From Deltaproteobacteria bacterium (GTDB lineage: Bacteria; Desulfobacterota; Desulfobacteria; Desulfobacterales; ETH-SRB1): a DNA stretch of 5,912 bases. Below are positions 1 through 5,806 of the stretch, piece after piece; within the stretch, counting starts at the first letter, position 1, and each line of letters begins with the position of its first letter. The stretch covers positions 1-5,912 of the forward strand of contig QMMZ01000150.1 in assembly GCA_003647525.1 (NCBI GenBank), read 5' to 3'. The notes under the pieces are model-generated. The model did no database searches. It was not told where the DNA came from and worked only from the letters and a program-made list of their open reading frames with translations. The translations under genes were made by a program, and so were the position numbers.

Positions 1-148
1 AAGCGTAATTTAAAAGAACCGGTGAGGCAAGATAATCATATATTAGAACATCAGCTTGTTTAATACATTCCAGTCCTTTTACTGTAATCAGTCCTGGATC
101 GCCAGGACCCGCACCAACCAGATAGACTTTACCTTTCATAGTTTTCAT
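1..148 (-). CDS. cobA: Uroporphyrinogen-III C-methyltransferase (SUMT), 5' part only
   Basis: SUMT transfers two methyl groups from S-adenosylmethionine to uroporphyrinogen III, giving precorrin-2 for siroheme, cobalamin or (in many sulfate reducers) alternative heme synthesis in the cytoplasm. Only the first 49 codons lie in the window; the gene leaves at base 1. The visible part carries the family's N-terminal strand and SAM-binding loop, [14 protein letters not shown] (residues 6-19), followed by the typical [19 protein letters not shown] stretch. Two in-frame ATGs are possible: 148 ([10 protein letters not shown]) has a GGA five bases upstream, while 139 (MKGKVYL) matches the usual family start but has no ribosome site. 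I chose 148; either way the start overlaps the end of hemC (20 or 11 nt), implying translational coupling. In this group the gene is sometimes fused to hemD (uroporphyrinogen-III synthase); that cannot be judged here. Cobalt/nickel-type tetrapyrrole methylases share the loop, but the hemC neighbour favours SUMT. Confidence 0.9.
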   Translation of the reverse strand, partial: MKTMKGKVYLVGAGPGDPGLITVKGLECIKQADVLIYDYLASPVLLNYA

Positions 149-1076
149 TTGTTTCCGCTTTTATTCTTTCTAGTATTTTTTTGGCGCCCATAGAAATAAG
201 GCTATCAGCAAGTTTAGCGCCAATGCTTTTGGATTGCTCAACAGGGCCCGACAAGGTTTTCTTTAAAATGGTTTTTCCATCAATATCAGCAACAAGCCCG
301 CTCAGAGTAAATATATTTTTTTCAATTTTCCCATGCGCAGCTATAGGGACTTGGCATCCTCCTTCCAGGCAGTTTGAAAAGGCGCGTTCACCAATAACGG
401 CAAACCTTGTTTTTTGATGATCCAAAGCAGTAACTATTGGTTCTATTTCTGCATCGTTTTCCCTGATTTCAATACATAAAGCTCCCTGACCGACAGCCGG
501 CAGCATTATATTTTCATCAAGATATTCGGTTATTCTGCTTTCATAATTAAGACGTTTAACGCCGGCAGCGGCCAGGATTGTTGCATCCATATTTTCTGTT
601 TCGAGTTTCTTTAGACGGGTATCAAGATTGCCCCTTAAAGGCAAGATAACGAGATCCGGTCGTGCATGTCGTAGTTGGGCGGAGCGGCGAAGACTGCTGG
701 TGCCGATTCTGCTGCCGCTTATGAGTTCAGATAAGAGAAGACCATTTTTAGAAATAAGAACATCATTAGGCGTTTCGCGCTCGGGCACCGCACCTATACA
801 CAGGCCCGGGGGTATTTCTGCAGGCATGTCTTTCATGCTGTGAACCGCAAGATCTATTCGCCCATCTAAAAGAGCTTCCTCAATTTCCTTTACAAAAAGT
901 CCCTTGCCGCCGACCATGGCAAGGGGTACGTCCAGAATTTTGTCTCCTTTTGTCTTTATAATAATGAGATCGACGGAAAGAGAAGGGTTTATAGATATTA
1001 GAGCAGATTTTACCCAGTTTGCCTGCCAGAGAGCCAGCTTGCTCCCCCTTGTTCCTATTTTAATATTTTTTTTCAT
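129..1076 (-). CDS. hemC: Hydroxymethylbilane synthase (porphobilinogen deaminase)
   Basis: HemC condenses four porphobilinogen molecules into the linear tetrapyrrole hydroxymethylbilane, the common precursor of heme, siroheme and cobalamin. The product is 315 residues, normal for the family (E. coli 313). Visible signatures are [12 protein letters not shown] at 7-18, HSMKDMP at 79-85 with the catalytic Asp83, [11 protein letters not shown] at 125-135 and RGNLDTRL at 148-155 (cofactor-binding arginines), AVGQGAL at 194-200, and GGCQVP at 239-244, where Cys241 should carry the dipyrromethane cofactor. The open frame extends 15 codons further upstream, but the family start is [13 protein letters not shown] at 1076. 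That ATG shares one base with the stop of the zinc-ribbon gene (TAATG) and has no obvious ribosome site, so it is probably translated by reinitiation. The 3' end overlaps the next tetrapyrrole gene, completing a tight fmdB-hemC-cobA operon. All key residues are present, so it should be active. Confidence 0.98.
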   Translation of the reverse strand: MKKNIKIGTRGSKLALWQANWVKSALISINPSLSVDLIIIKTKGDKILDVPLAMVGGKGLFVKEIEEALLDGRIDLAVHSMKDMPAEIPPGLCIGAVPERETPNDVLISKNGLLLSELISGSRIGTSSLRRSAQLRHARPDLVILPLRGNLDTRLKKLETENMDATILAAAGVKRLNYESRITEYLDENIMLPAVGQGALCIEIRENDAEIEPIVTALDHQKTRFAVIGERAFSNCLEGGCQVPIAAHGKIEKNIFTLSGLVADIDGKTILKKTLSGPVEQSKSIGAKLADSLISMGAKKILERIKAETNENYER

Positions 1077-1306
1077 TAAAGACCACAGCTCGAACAACTT
1101 GTTGCCGAGCATCCGCTGCATGATGAATCTGAAGCAGATGTTTTGGCGGTTTCACCTCCGCTTCCTTTGCTGACAAAGCCGCATGCAGATAAAACTCTGC
1201 TTACTTTCTTATTTTTGCATGCAGGACAAATCGGCTCTTCTTTTCCAAAGACAAGGTACTCAAAATTTTTGTTACAGTTATTACAATGATATTCATAAAT
1301 AGGCAT
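1076..1306 (-). CDS. FmdB-family zinc-ribbon protein
   Basis: This is a 76-residue protein of the FmdB/CxxC_CxxC_SSSS family of putative regulatory proteins, whose molecular role is unknown. The N-terminus MPIYEYHCNNCNKNFEY is the family hallmark. Two CxxC knuckles (C8/C11 and C27/C30) should hold one zinc ion. After a short linker comes a low-complexity Ser/Cys-rich tail (about residues 57-76, SSCSGCSATSCSSCG), also typical of the family. A longer start at 1312 (MSMPIYEY) exists, but AGGAG at 1315-1319 is only two bases from it and eight from the ATG at 1306, so 1306 is preferred. The gene is first in a tight group with hemC and cobA, its stop overlapping the hemC start. This suggests co-expression with tetrapyrrole synthesis, but it may simply be a housekeeping partner; no DNA target can be inferred. 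A 14-bp tandem repeat lies just upstream. Confidence 0.93.
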   Translation of the reverse strand: MPIYEYHCNNCNKNFEYLVFGKEEPICPACKNKKVSRVLSACGFVSKGSGGETAKTSASDSSCSGCSATSCSSCGL

Positions 1307-1314
1307 ACTCATTT

Positions 1315-1319
1315 CTCCT
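1315..1319 (-). promoter_or_regulatory. Ribosome binding site deciding the FmdB start
   Basis: The minus strand reads AGGAG here, eight bases before the ATG at 1306 and only two before the ATG at 1312. The spacing supports initiation at MPIYEY rather than MSMPIYEY, in agreement with the conserved family N-terminus. Confidence 0.75.
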
Positions 1320-1341
1320 AACTATCAAATCGAAAATTTTT

Positions 1342-1411
1342 AGCAATTAGCCTTTAGCAGTTAGCCTTTAGCAGTTAGCCTTTAGCAGTTAGCTTTTAGC
1401 AGTTAGCTTTT
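1342..1411. repeat. Five tandem copies of a 14-bp repeat
   Basis: On the plus strand the unit is AGCAGTTAGCCTTT. Copies begin at 1342, 1356, 1370, 1384 and 1398. Copy 1 has one change (AGCAATTAG) and copies 4-5 read CTTTT instead of CCTTT. On the minus (coding) strand each unit is two 7-base halves, GCTAACT and GCTAAAG/A, so the array is also heptad-phased. It lies between the upstream terminator and the FmdB ribosome site, where the promoter or leader of the fmdB-hemC-cobA operon must be. I see no clear sigma-70 promoter inside or beside it. Copy number is likely to vary between strains by slippage. Confidence 0.95.
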
Positions 1412-1416
1412 TCACA

Positions 1417-1441
1417 AAAAACATTAAGCATTAATGTTTTT
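1417..1441 (-). terminator. AT-rich palindromic terminator after the gmhA operon
   Basis: A perfect 11-bp stem, AAAAACATTAA (1417-1427) against TTAATGTTTTT (1431-1441), encloses a 3-base loop. Read on the minus strand it ends in a run of six T, as a factor-independent terminator should, and it lies just after the stop at 1445 of the open frame behind gmhA. The stem is AT-rich, so it may be weak. It separates the selA-TPR-gmhA group from fmdB-hemC-cobA. Its near symmetry would allow it to act in both directions, though no plus-strand gene needs it. Confidence 0.65.
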
Positions 1442-1444
1442 AAA

Positions 1445-1627
1445 TCAACCAGATATTTTTTCAATCACACCTGCCGCGATCAGCGGCAGCATTATTTCAT
1501 GATGGCCTGCAAGATTAAAACTCTGTCCACCCCTTGCTGTCGGCCGGTTAACAACGTTAGTCATTGGGCGGTAATATATTATGAAATCCATATTAACGCT
1601 GGTAAAGTTTTCCAGATCGTGGCATTT
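1445..1627 (-). pseudogene. Probable 3' remnant of a lost gene, unidentified
   Basis: A minus-strand frame stays open for 60 codons between a TAA at 1628-1630, just after the gmhA stop, and a TGA at 1445-1447. Its translation looks protein-like rather than random: DLENFTSVNMDFIIYYRP, then MTNVVNRPTARGGQSF, then NLAGHHEIMLPLIAAGVIEKI and the stop. The only internal ATG near the beginning (1591, giving 48 residues) has no ribosome site. The terminator follows within a few bases, as expected for the true end of an operon's last gene. The best reading is the C-terminal end of a former gene whose 5' part was deleted, bringing it next to gmhA. A genuine small protein coupled to gmhA is the alternative. 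I do not recognise the family and assign no function. Confidence 0.45.
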
Positions 1628-1632
1628 TTACT

Positions 1633-2208
1633 TTATTGTCCTTTAGGAAACAGAATTCTTTCAACAAGTTCGCAAAGAATATGACACAATGTTATATGTG
1701 TTTCTTGAATTCTTGCAGTTGCGCCGGATTCAACGGAAAATACCAGATCAGCACATTCAGCCAGTTTCCCGCCGTTACCCGTCATTCCTATTGTTAGAAT
1801 TTCCATGTTTTTTGCTGTATTTATTGCTTTAATTACATTTTTCGAATTGCCGCTGGTACTGATACCAACAGCAATGTCGTCTTTTTTGCCCAGAGCCCTT
1901 ACCTGCTTGGCAAATATTTCATCAAAATGATAGTCATTGCCGATACTTGTTATTATTGATGTGTCGGTTGTCAGGGCAATGGCAGGGAGAGGAGGGCGTT
2001 CAATTTGAAAACGGTTTACAAATTCCGCCGCAATATGCTGGGCATCTGCCGCACTTCCACCATTGCCGAAAATAAGAATTTTGTGGCCAGAGGCAATGTT
2101 CATGGCTATCATGTCAGCGCCTTTTATAATAAGATCTATATTGTTTTTAATAAACCTGTCTTTAACCTCTATGCTTTGTTGCAGTATGTTCAGGATAATG
2201 TCTTTCAT
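1633..2208 (-). CDS. gmhA: D-sedoheptulose 7-phosphate isomerase
   Basis: GmhA converts sedoheptulose 7-phosphate to D-glycero-D-manno-heptose 7-phosphate, the first step towards ADP-heptose for the LPS inner core; it is a cytoplasmic SIS-domain homotetramer. The 191-residue length is typical. Visible signatures are FGNGGSAADAQHIAAEF (47-63), containing the metal ligands His58 and Glu62, the SIS phosphate-binding motif GISTSGNS (115-122), TGNGGKLA (143-150), and RIQETHITLCH (166-176), with Gln168 and His176 matching the remaining zinc ligands known in E. coli GmhA (His61, Glu65, Gln172, His180). The start overlaps the upstream TPR gene by four bases (ATGA), so translation is probably coupled, with only a weak AGGCAG ahead of it. 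No other heptose gene (hldE, gmhB) is nearby. DiaA-like SIS proteins are related, but the complete metal site favours GmhA. Confidence 0.93.
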   Translation of the reverse strand: MKDIILNILQQSIEVKDRFIKNNIDLIIKGADMIAMNIASGHKILIFGNGGSAADAQHIAAEFVNRFQIERPPLPAIALTTDTSIITSIGNDYHFDEIFAKQVRALGKKDDIAVGISTSGNSKNVIKAINTAKNMEILTIGMTGNGGKLAECADLVFSVESGATARIQETHITLCHILCELVERILFPKGQ

Positions 2209-3557
2209 GATGAGCTGCCTGGTTTATTTAATTTGTCAATAAATTCAATCGAGTCACAACCTAGATCGTTTGCTTTTTGAAATTCATTCATGGCATATTC
2301 ATATTGATTTTGTTTAAAATAAAGCCTTCCAAGTCTATGCCTGAACAGGCCGTTATCAGGAGAAATTTCGACACTTTGCCGGCAGAATATCGTTGCAACT
2401 TCAGCGTTTTCATCTTTAATATCAAAAAGATATCCAAGAGCTGAAAGAGAATCAGCATCATTAGGGTTAAATTTTATGGCTTTTTTATAAGATGCAATTG
2501 CTTCATCAATCTTGTTGATTGCTTTATTGCAATCGCCGAGGCAACGAAAAGCGGCTCCTGATTCAGGCCTCAAAGCAACCGCTTTTTCTATATGTTTCTT
2601 GCCTTTTTCCGCTTTGCCTGACTCAAGATAAAGCTTCCCGAGTTGAAATTCCACCTCAAACACATCTTCTCCGATGGCTTCAGCTTCAAGGAAGCGTTTC
2701 AGTGCCCTGTCTTTGTTATCCAATAACAGATTTACCAATCCTGAGTTGTATAGAGCCATGACTTCATTGGAGTCAAGCCAGATAGCTGTTTCAAATTCTT
2801 CTTTTGCTTTTTCAAAAGAACCTAAAAGACCATAGCAAACTCCCAGACTGTTATGGATATTCGCATCTAAAGGCTCAAGCAAAAGCCCTGTTTTGAACTC
2901 ATTTATTGCGCCATTAATGTCTCCTTTCTGGTACAATTTATCACCGCTGATATTTAAACTCACAGCATCAAAGGCAACAGCGCTGTTTGGGCCAAAAAAT
3001 GCAGCATGATCAAGTGCTTTCAGTCCATTATTCAGTAGTTGGTGCTTATTAAAATTGATAGTCGGATAAAATGCCATGCCTATGCTAATTGTTTCATTGA
3101 GAAGTTCTTCAACATCTTTTTGTACTTTATGGGCAAGCTCCATGCAGGAACCGTCATTTTTTTCAAAACAAAACCAGCCAAGCATATCATAGCCTATTTG
3201 ACCCCACAGGCCTTTCTCATTCTTACAGATCGAGTCAATAATTTTGGCAAGTTTTACAAGCGTCTCAGGTGCATTCTCTTTGCCGGATTTTTCGTTACTA
3301 TTAAATATATTGTCAATACGGATAACCATAGCTCCAAATTTTAATGAAGAATTAACTTTGGCAAGAGCATGGTCTATAAATTCTTTACCTGTAAGCATGC
3401 AGGGAAATTCATCTAAAAGATCAGTCTGGCTTGCAGAAAATTTAGCGTCATATTTAATATCACTTTTTATGTCAGGGGTTTTAGAATCTGTTTTATAGAG
3501 TAGAAATTGTCCGGCAGAATCACTGTCAATATATAATTTTTGCTGTGTTTTTGTCAT
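2205..3557 (-). CDS. Degenerate GGDEF domain plus TPR-repeat protein
   Basis: The function is not known. The product is 450 residues with no signal peptide or membrane segment, so it is probably cytoplasmic. After a polar N-terminus (1-50), residues about 54-200 follow the diguanylate cyclase fold: LTGKEFIDHAL at the start, FGAMVIRIDNI for the first strand, GYDML (122-126) where GGDEF should be, and ISIGMAFYP with LKALDHAAFFG near the end. The signature is lost, including its catalytic Glu, so cyclase activity is unlikely; it may be a binding or interaction module. Residues about 202-438 form roughly seven tetratricopeptide repeats (for example GDINGAINEFKTGLLLEP, IDEAIASYKKAIKFNPND), a protein-interaction solenoid. 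Two adjacent ATGs exist; AAGG at 3565-3568 is seven bases from 3557 and four from 3560, so 3557 is slightly preferred. It follows selA by about 48 bases without a terminator and overlaps gmhA by four bases, so it is probably co-transcribed with both. Confidence 0.85.
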   Translation of the reverse strand: MTKTQQKLYIDSDSAGQFLLYKTDSKTPDIKSDIKYDAKFSASQTDLLDEFPCMLTGKEFIDHALAKVNSSLKFGAMVIRIDNIFNSNEKSGKENAPETLVKLAKIIDSICKNEKGLWGQIGYDMLGWFCFEKNDGSCMELAHKVQKDVEELLNETISIGMAFYPTINFNKHQLLNNGLKALDHAAFFGPNSAVAFDAVSLNISGDKLYQKGDINGAINEFKTGLLLEPLDANIHNSLGVCYGLLGSFEKAKEEFETAIWLDSNEVMALYNSGLVNLLLDNKDRALKRFLEAEAIGEDVFEVEFQLGKLYLESGKAEKGKKHIEKAVALRPESGAAFRCLGDCNKAINKIDEAIASYKKAIKFNPNDADSLSALGYLFDIKDENAEVATIFCRQSVEISPDNGLFRHRLGRLYFKQNQYEYAMNEFQKANDLGCDSIEFIDKLNKPGSSS

Positions 3558-3605
3558 CATGTGACCTTTTTCGGCATCTTGCCTAAACCTAAATTGAGCG
3601 ATTTT

Positions 3606-5078
3606 TTACTCGACTTGCACCAATCTCTTGCGCATCAAGACCTTGGCACATTTCTTCGCAAAAAACCGATCAACTTTGGTTAAAGCGTTTTCAACAATCG
3701 AAAGCTCATCATTCTGTATGGTTCTAAGATCCATTATAAAATAGTCTTCTTCTATTCTTCCTATTATAGGGGGTGTGTTTTCCCGCATGTGTTTTTCAAC
3801 AGCATTAACAGACATTCCATTGATTTTGATGCCCACACATATGCTGGGCAGCTCTAAAAGAGGTAGTGATCCACCACCGGCACGGGAAGAAAGCTTGAAT
3901 AACTTAACAGACATGTTTGAGTTTTTGAGTTTTTTCAACATGCTTAAAAGCGTTTTTCCTTTTTTTTCGATATATTCTATTGGAAGGGTTAACATTCGGA
4001 GGGTTGGAATGCTTTCAATTGCTTTTCCCGGATCTCTGTATAAACGAAGGGTACTCTCAAGAGCCGCAAGGGTCAGCTTGTCTATTCGCAGCGCCCTGGT
4101 AAGAGGATTTTGTTTTATTTGGTCAACGATATTTCTTTTACCCACTATTATTCCAGCCTGCGGACCGCCAAGAAGCTTATCTCCGCTGAAAGTTACAACA
4201 TCCGCTCCTGTTGACACGGATTCCTGGACAGTGGGTTCTTTTAATAGCCCATATTTTGAAAAGTCTATAAAAGTTCCGCTACCCAGATCTTCCATTACAG
4301 GAATTCGATATTTTTCCCCAAGTTCAACCAGCTCCTTTAGAGAGACATCGGCAGTAAAACCAACTACACTATAATTACTTTTATGCACCTTTAATAAAAG
4401 ACAGGCATCACTTTCAACAGCGCTTTCATAATCTCTAAGATGGGTACGATTTGTTGTTCCAACCTCCTTTAAAATCCCACCACTTTTTACCATTACATCG
4501 GGTATTCTGAATGATCCACCGATTTCAACAAGCTCCCCTCTTGACACTATAACCTTTTTTTCTTTGGCTATTGTTTCTAAACAAAGCAGTACGGCAGCGG
4601 CATTGTTATTTACGGCCATTGCGGCTTCAGCACCGCTGATTTCACATAATATATCCTCGACCGCACTATATCGTGAGCCGCGGATACCTTTTGACAGATC
4701 AAATTCAAGGTTGGAATATCTGCCAGCTATTTCAGAAAGATTTTCAACAGCGTCAGCCGGAAGCAATGATCTCCCCAAATTTGTGTGGACTATAATACCG
4801 GTTGCATTAATAGTACGTTTAAGATTCAGTTGCATGATATTTTTTACGCTGCATTTAACCTTTTCAAGCAGCAAGCTTAAATCCAGATTTTCATCAGTTA
4901 TCTCTTTGTCGTTATTAAGGATATCTGTGCGCAGGTCTTCAACAACAGAACGCGCTGAACGTACAAGAACGGATTTCGGAATATTTGCGAAGAAATGTTC
5001 ATCCTTTGCATTTTCGAGAATAAAGTCAATGCCTGGAAGTCGTTGCAAAAGATCCTGTTGTTTTTCGCTTAACCTCAT
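3606..5078 (-). CDS. selA: L-seryl-tRNA(Sec) selenium transferase
   Basis: SelA is the PLP-dependent enzyme that converts seryl-tRNA(Sec) to selenocysteinyl-tRNA(Sec) with selenophosphate, acting as a large cytoplasmic ring. The 490-residue product has the N-terminal tRNA-binding region (about 1-85, beginning MRLSEKQQDLLQRLPGID), the conserved NATGIIVHTNLGRSLL (91-106), RGELVEIGGSFRIPDVM (180-196), EVGTTNRTHLRDY (205-217), KVHKSNYSVVGF (230-241) and the PLP site SGDKLLGGPQAG (298-309), with Lys301 as the Schiff-base lysine. It is somewhat longer than E. coli SelA (463), with a basic C-terminal tail rich in Lys and Arg. AGGT at 5084-5087 is five bases before the ATG. Sequence downstream leads without a terminator into the TPR gene; selB, often a neighbour, is not seen here. 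Its presence implies that the organism makes selenoproteins. No in-frame TGA that looks like selenocysteine occurs in this window. Confidence 0.97.
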   Translation of the reverse strand: MRLSEKQQDLLQRLPGIDFILENAKDEHFFANIPKSVLVRSARSVVEDLRTDILNNDKEITDENLDLSLLLEKVKCSVKNIMQLNLKRTINATGIIVHTNLGRSLLPADAVENLSEIAGRYSNLEFDLSKGIRGSRYSAVEDILCEISGAEAAMAVNNNAAAVLLCLETIAKEKKVIVSRGELVEIGGSFRIPDVMVKSGGILKEVGTTNRTHLRDYESAVESDACLLLKVHKSNYSVVGFTADVSLKELVELGEKYRIPVMEDLGSGTFIDFSKYGLLKEPTVQESVSTGADVVTFSGDKLLGGPQAGIIVGKRNIVDQIKQNPLTRALRIDKLTLAALESTLRLYRDPGKAIESIPTLRMLTLPIEYIEKKGKTLLSMLKKLKNSNMSVKLFKLSSRAGGGSLPLLELPSICVGIKINGMSVNAVEKHMRENTPPIIGRIEEDYFIMDLRTIQNDELSIVENALTKVDRFFAKKCAKVLMRKRLVQVE

Positions 5079-5121
5079 TATTTACCTGTAAAAAATTGGT
5101 CTAAGAAGATATTGAACTTAG

Positions 5122-5136
5122 CGCACCTTCGGTGCG
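5122..5136. repeat. Small GC hairpin in the selA leader
   Basis: CGCACC and GGTGCG form a perfect 6-bp stem around a 3-base loop, about 45 bases before the selA start. No T run follows on the minus strand, so it is not a standard terminator. It could be a leader hairpin or part of a dispersed repeat; no riboswitch class is recognised. Confidence 0.55.
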
Positions 5137-5167
5137 AACTTTCGGGCTGTAATTATATTATTTTTTC

Positions 5168-5223
5168 GTCGGGGCGATCCTTGTGATCGCCCCGACTAGG
5201 GCGAATACAAGATTCGCCCTAGT
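5168..5223. repeat. Twin abutting 12-bp palindromes (REP-like)
   Basis: Two perfect hairpins lie back to back. The first is GTCGGGGCGATC (5168-5179), loop CTTGT, GATCGCCCCGAC (5185-5196). The second is ACTAGGGCGAAT (5195-5206), loop ACAAG, ATTCGCCCTAGT (5212-5223). They share two bases, and the loops are exact reverse complements, so the second is a diverged inverted copy of the first (common core GGGCGA). Neither is followed by a T run on either strand, so they are not classical terminators. Such GGGCGA...ACAAG...TCGCCC palindromes resemble dispersed extragenic repeats of many genomes (family statement from memory). They stand about 90 bases upstream of selA and could affect transcript stability or read-through. 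Confidence 0.85.
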
Positions 5224-5510
5224 CTATGAAAAATGGAAATTCCTATACTATAAATTTATTACATATCATTATAAAGTTTATAAGTTCAATACATTTCTTT
5301 TAATTCATACCCCCAATTCCCCTGACCATAGTGCTTCCAGAAAGAATTGCCATGGCAAAACCACAATAGCGGAATGAGTTTTAGAAATGTTCAAAATGAT
5401 CAAACAGTAAGAAAGAATATTGCATCCATTGTATTATAAACTTTTTTCTGAATATATTCTTTACGTTTCTTACGATTTCTGCCATAATTTTTTAATCTCG
5501 TGGACTTATA
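5224..5510. other. AT-rich intergenic stretch without a supported gene
   Basis: I see no convincing gene. On the minus strand TTGAAC (5284-5289) is followed 18 bases later by TATGTA, and TATAAT also occurs nearby (5268-5273) without a good -35 at the right distance, so a selA promoter here is possible but weak and would require reading through the twin hairpins. An interrupted inverted repeat pairs GTAAGAAA (5407-5414) with TTTCTTAC (5466-5473) and GAATAT (5415-5420) with ATATTC (5454-5459), leaving a 6-base bulge; it may be a decayed repeat or a chance effect of AT richness. Confidence 0.4.
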
Positions 5511-5671
5511 CCTCAAAAGGCCATAAATTGCGGTTTTTCGCTGGCCATGAACACCAATAGCTGCGTTGCTCAGGCTTGCAATAGCCTGCTATTCCGCACC
5601 TTCGCGCCTTCGCGTCTTGCTCTTGATGCTCATTGCTCACCGAAAAAAACGCAATTTGCAACCTTCCGAGG
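5511..5671. repeat. Long imperfect palindrome, MITE-like or dispersed repeat
   Basis: The outer arms 5511-5540 and 5641-5671 are about 75% inverse-complementary, including CCTC/GAGG ends and an exact AAATTGCG block with T-run. Pairing continues inward to about 5561 and 5619 (for example CATGAACACCAATAGC against GCTCTTGATGCTCATTG, allowing mismatches). The centre contains a separate hairpin, CAGGCT (5571-5576) with AGCCTG (5583-5588), and a tandem CCTTCGCG doublet (5599-5614). GC content and texture differ from the AT-rich flanks. Open frames through it on both strands have no ribosome sites and appear to be by-products of the repeat. It is best read as a non-autonomous or foldback dispersed element; I cannot see target duplications. 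Confidence 0.6.
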
Positions 5672-5686
5672 TATAGCTCCTTTATT

Positions 5687-5806
5687 TTATTTAGTGCCCA
5701 ATCCAGCAGTTGCAAGTGGTATTGCTTTTAATTGGAATGGTGCAAACCAGGTAAATACTATCGGGCGCTCTTGCGCCACTAACAGGGTTTGTCTATTATC
5801 AACCAT
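5687..5806 (-). CDS. Short 39-residue open frame, doubtful
   Basis: An ATG at 5804-5806 opens a 39-codon minus-strand frame beginning MVDNRQTLLVAQERPIVFTW and ending in ATAGLGTK before TAA. The composition is protein-like, but no ribosome site precedes it, the frame stays open upstream into the inverted-repeat element, and no family is recognised. It may be a gene tail, part of a repeat, or chance. A 5-bp GGCGC/GCGCC hairpin (5764-5777) lies within it. Confidence 0.2.
   Translation of the reverse strand: MVDNRQTLLVAQERPIVFTWFAPFQLKAIPLATAGLGTK

Noticed and set aside
1077..1121. Longer hemC start at 1121
   Set aside because: The extra 15 residues lie inside the Cys-rich tail of the zinc-ribbon gene in another frame and are absent from the family; [13 protein letters not shown] at 1076 is the conserved N-terminus.
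1499..1684. 61-codon plus-strand open frame across the gmhA end and the remnant
   Set aside because: It overlaps real coding on the other strand and has no ribosome site or recognisable features.
3775..4374. 199-codon plus-strand open frame opposite selA
   Set aside because: It is the complement of a strongly conserved selA region; composition is that of an antisense shadow and no ribosome site is seen.
4564..5091. 175-codon plus-strand open frame opposite the selA 5' part
   Set aside because: Antisense shadow of selA, Ser/Arg-rich with no family features.
5168..5223. Twin hairpins as a factor-independent terminator
   Set aside because: No T run follows on either strand, so the standard terminator form is not met.
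5286..5390. 34-codon minus-strand stretch ending GQGNWGYELKEMY, considered as a gene remnant
   Set aside because: It is short, without a start or a recognised family, in AT-rich DNA; the protein-like look is not enough to call it.
5506..5715. 69-codon minus-strand open frame across the same palindrome
   Set aside because: It overlaps the inverted repeat almost entirely, lacks a ribosome site and has low-complexity, repeat-derived composition.
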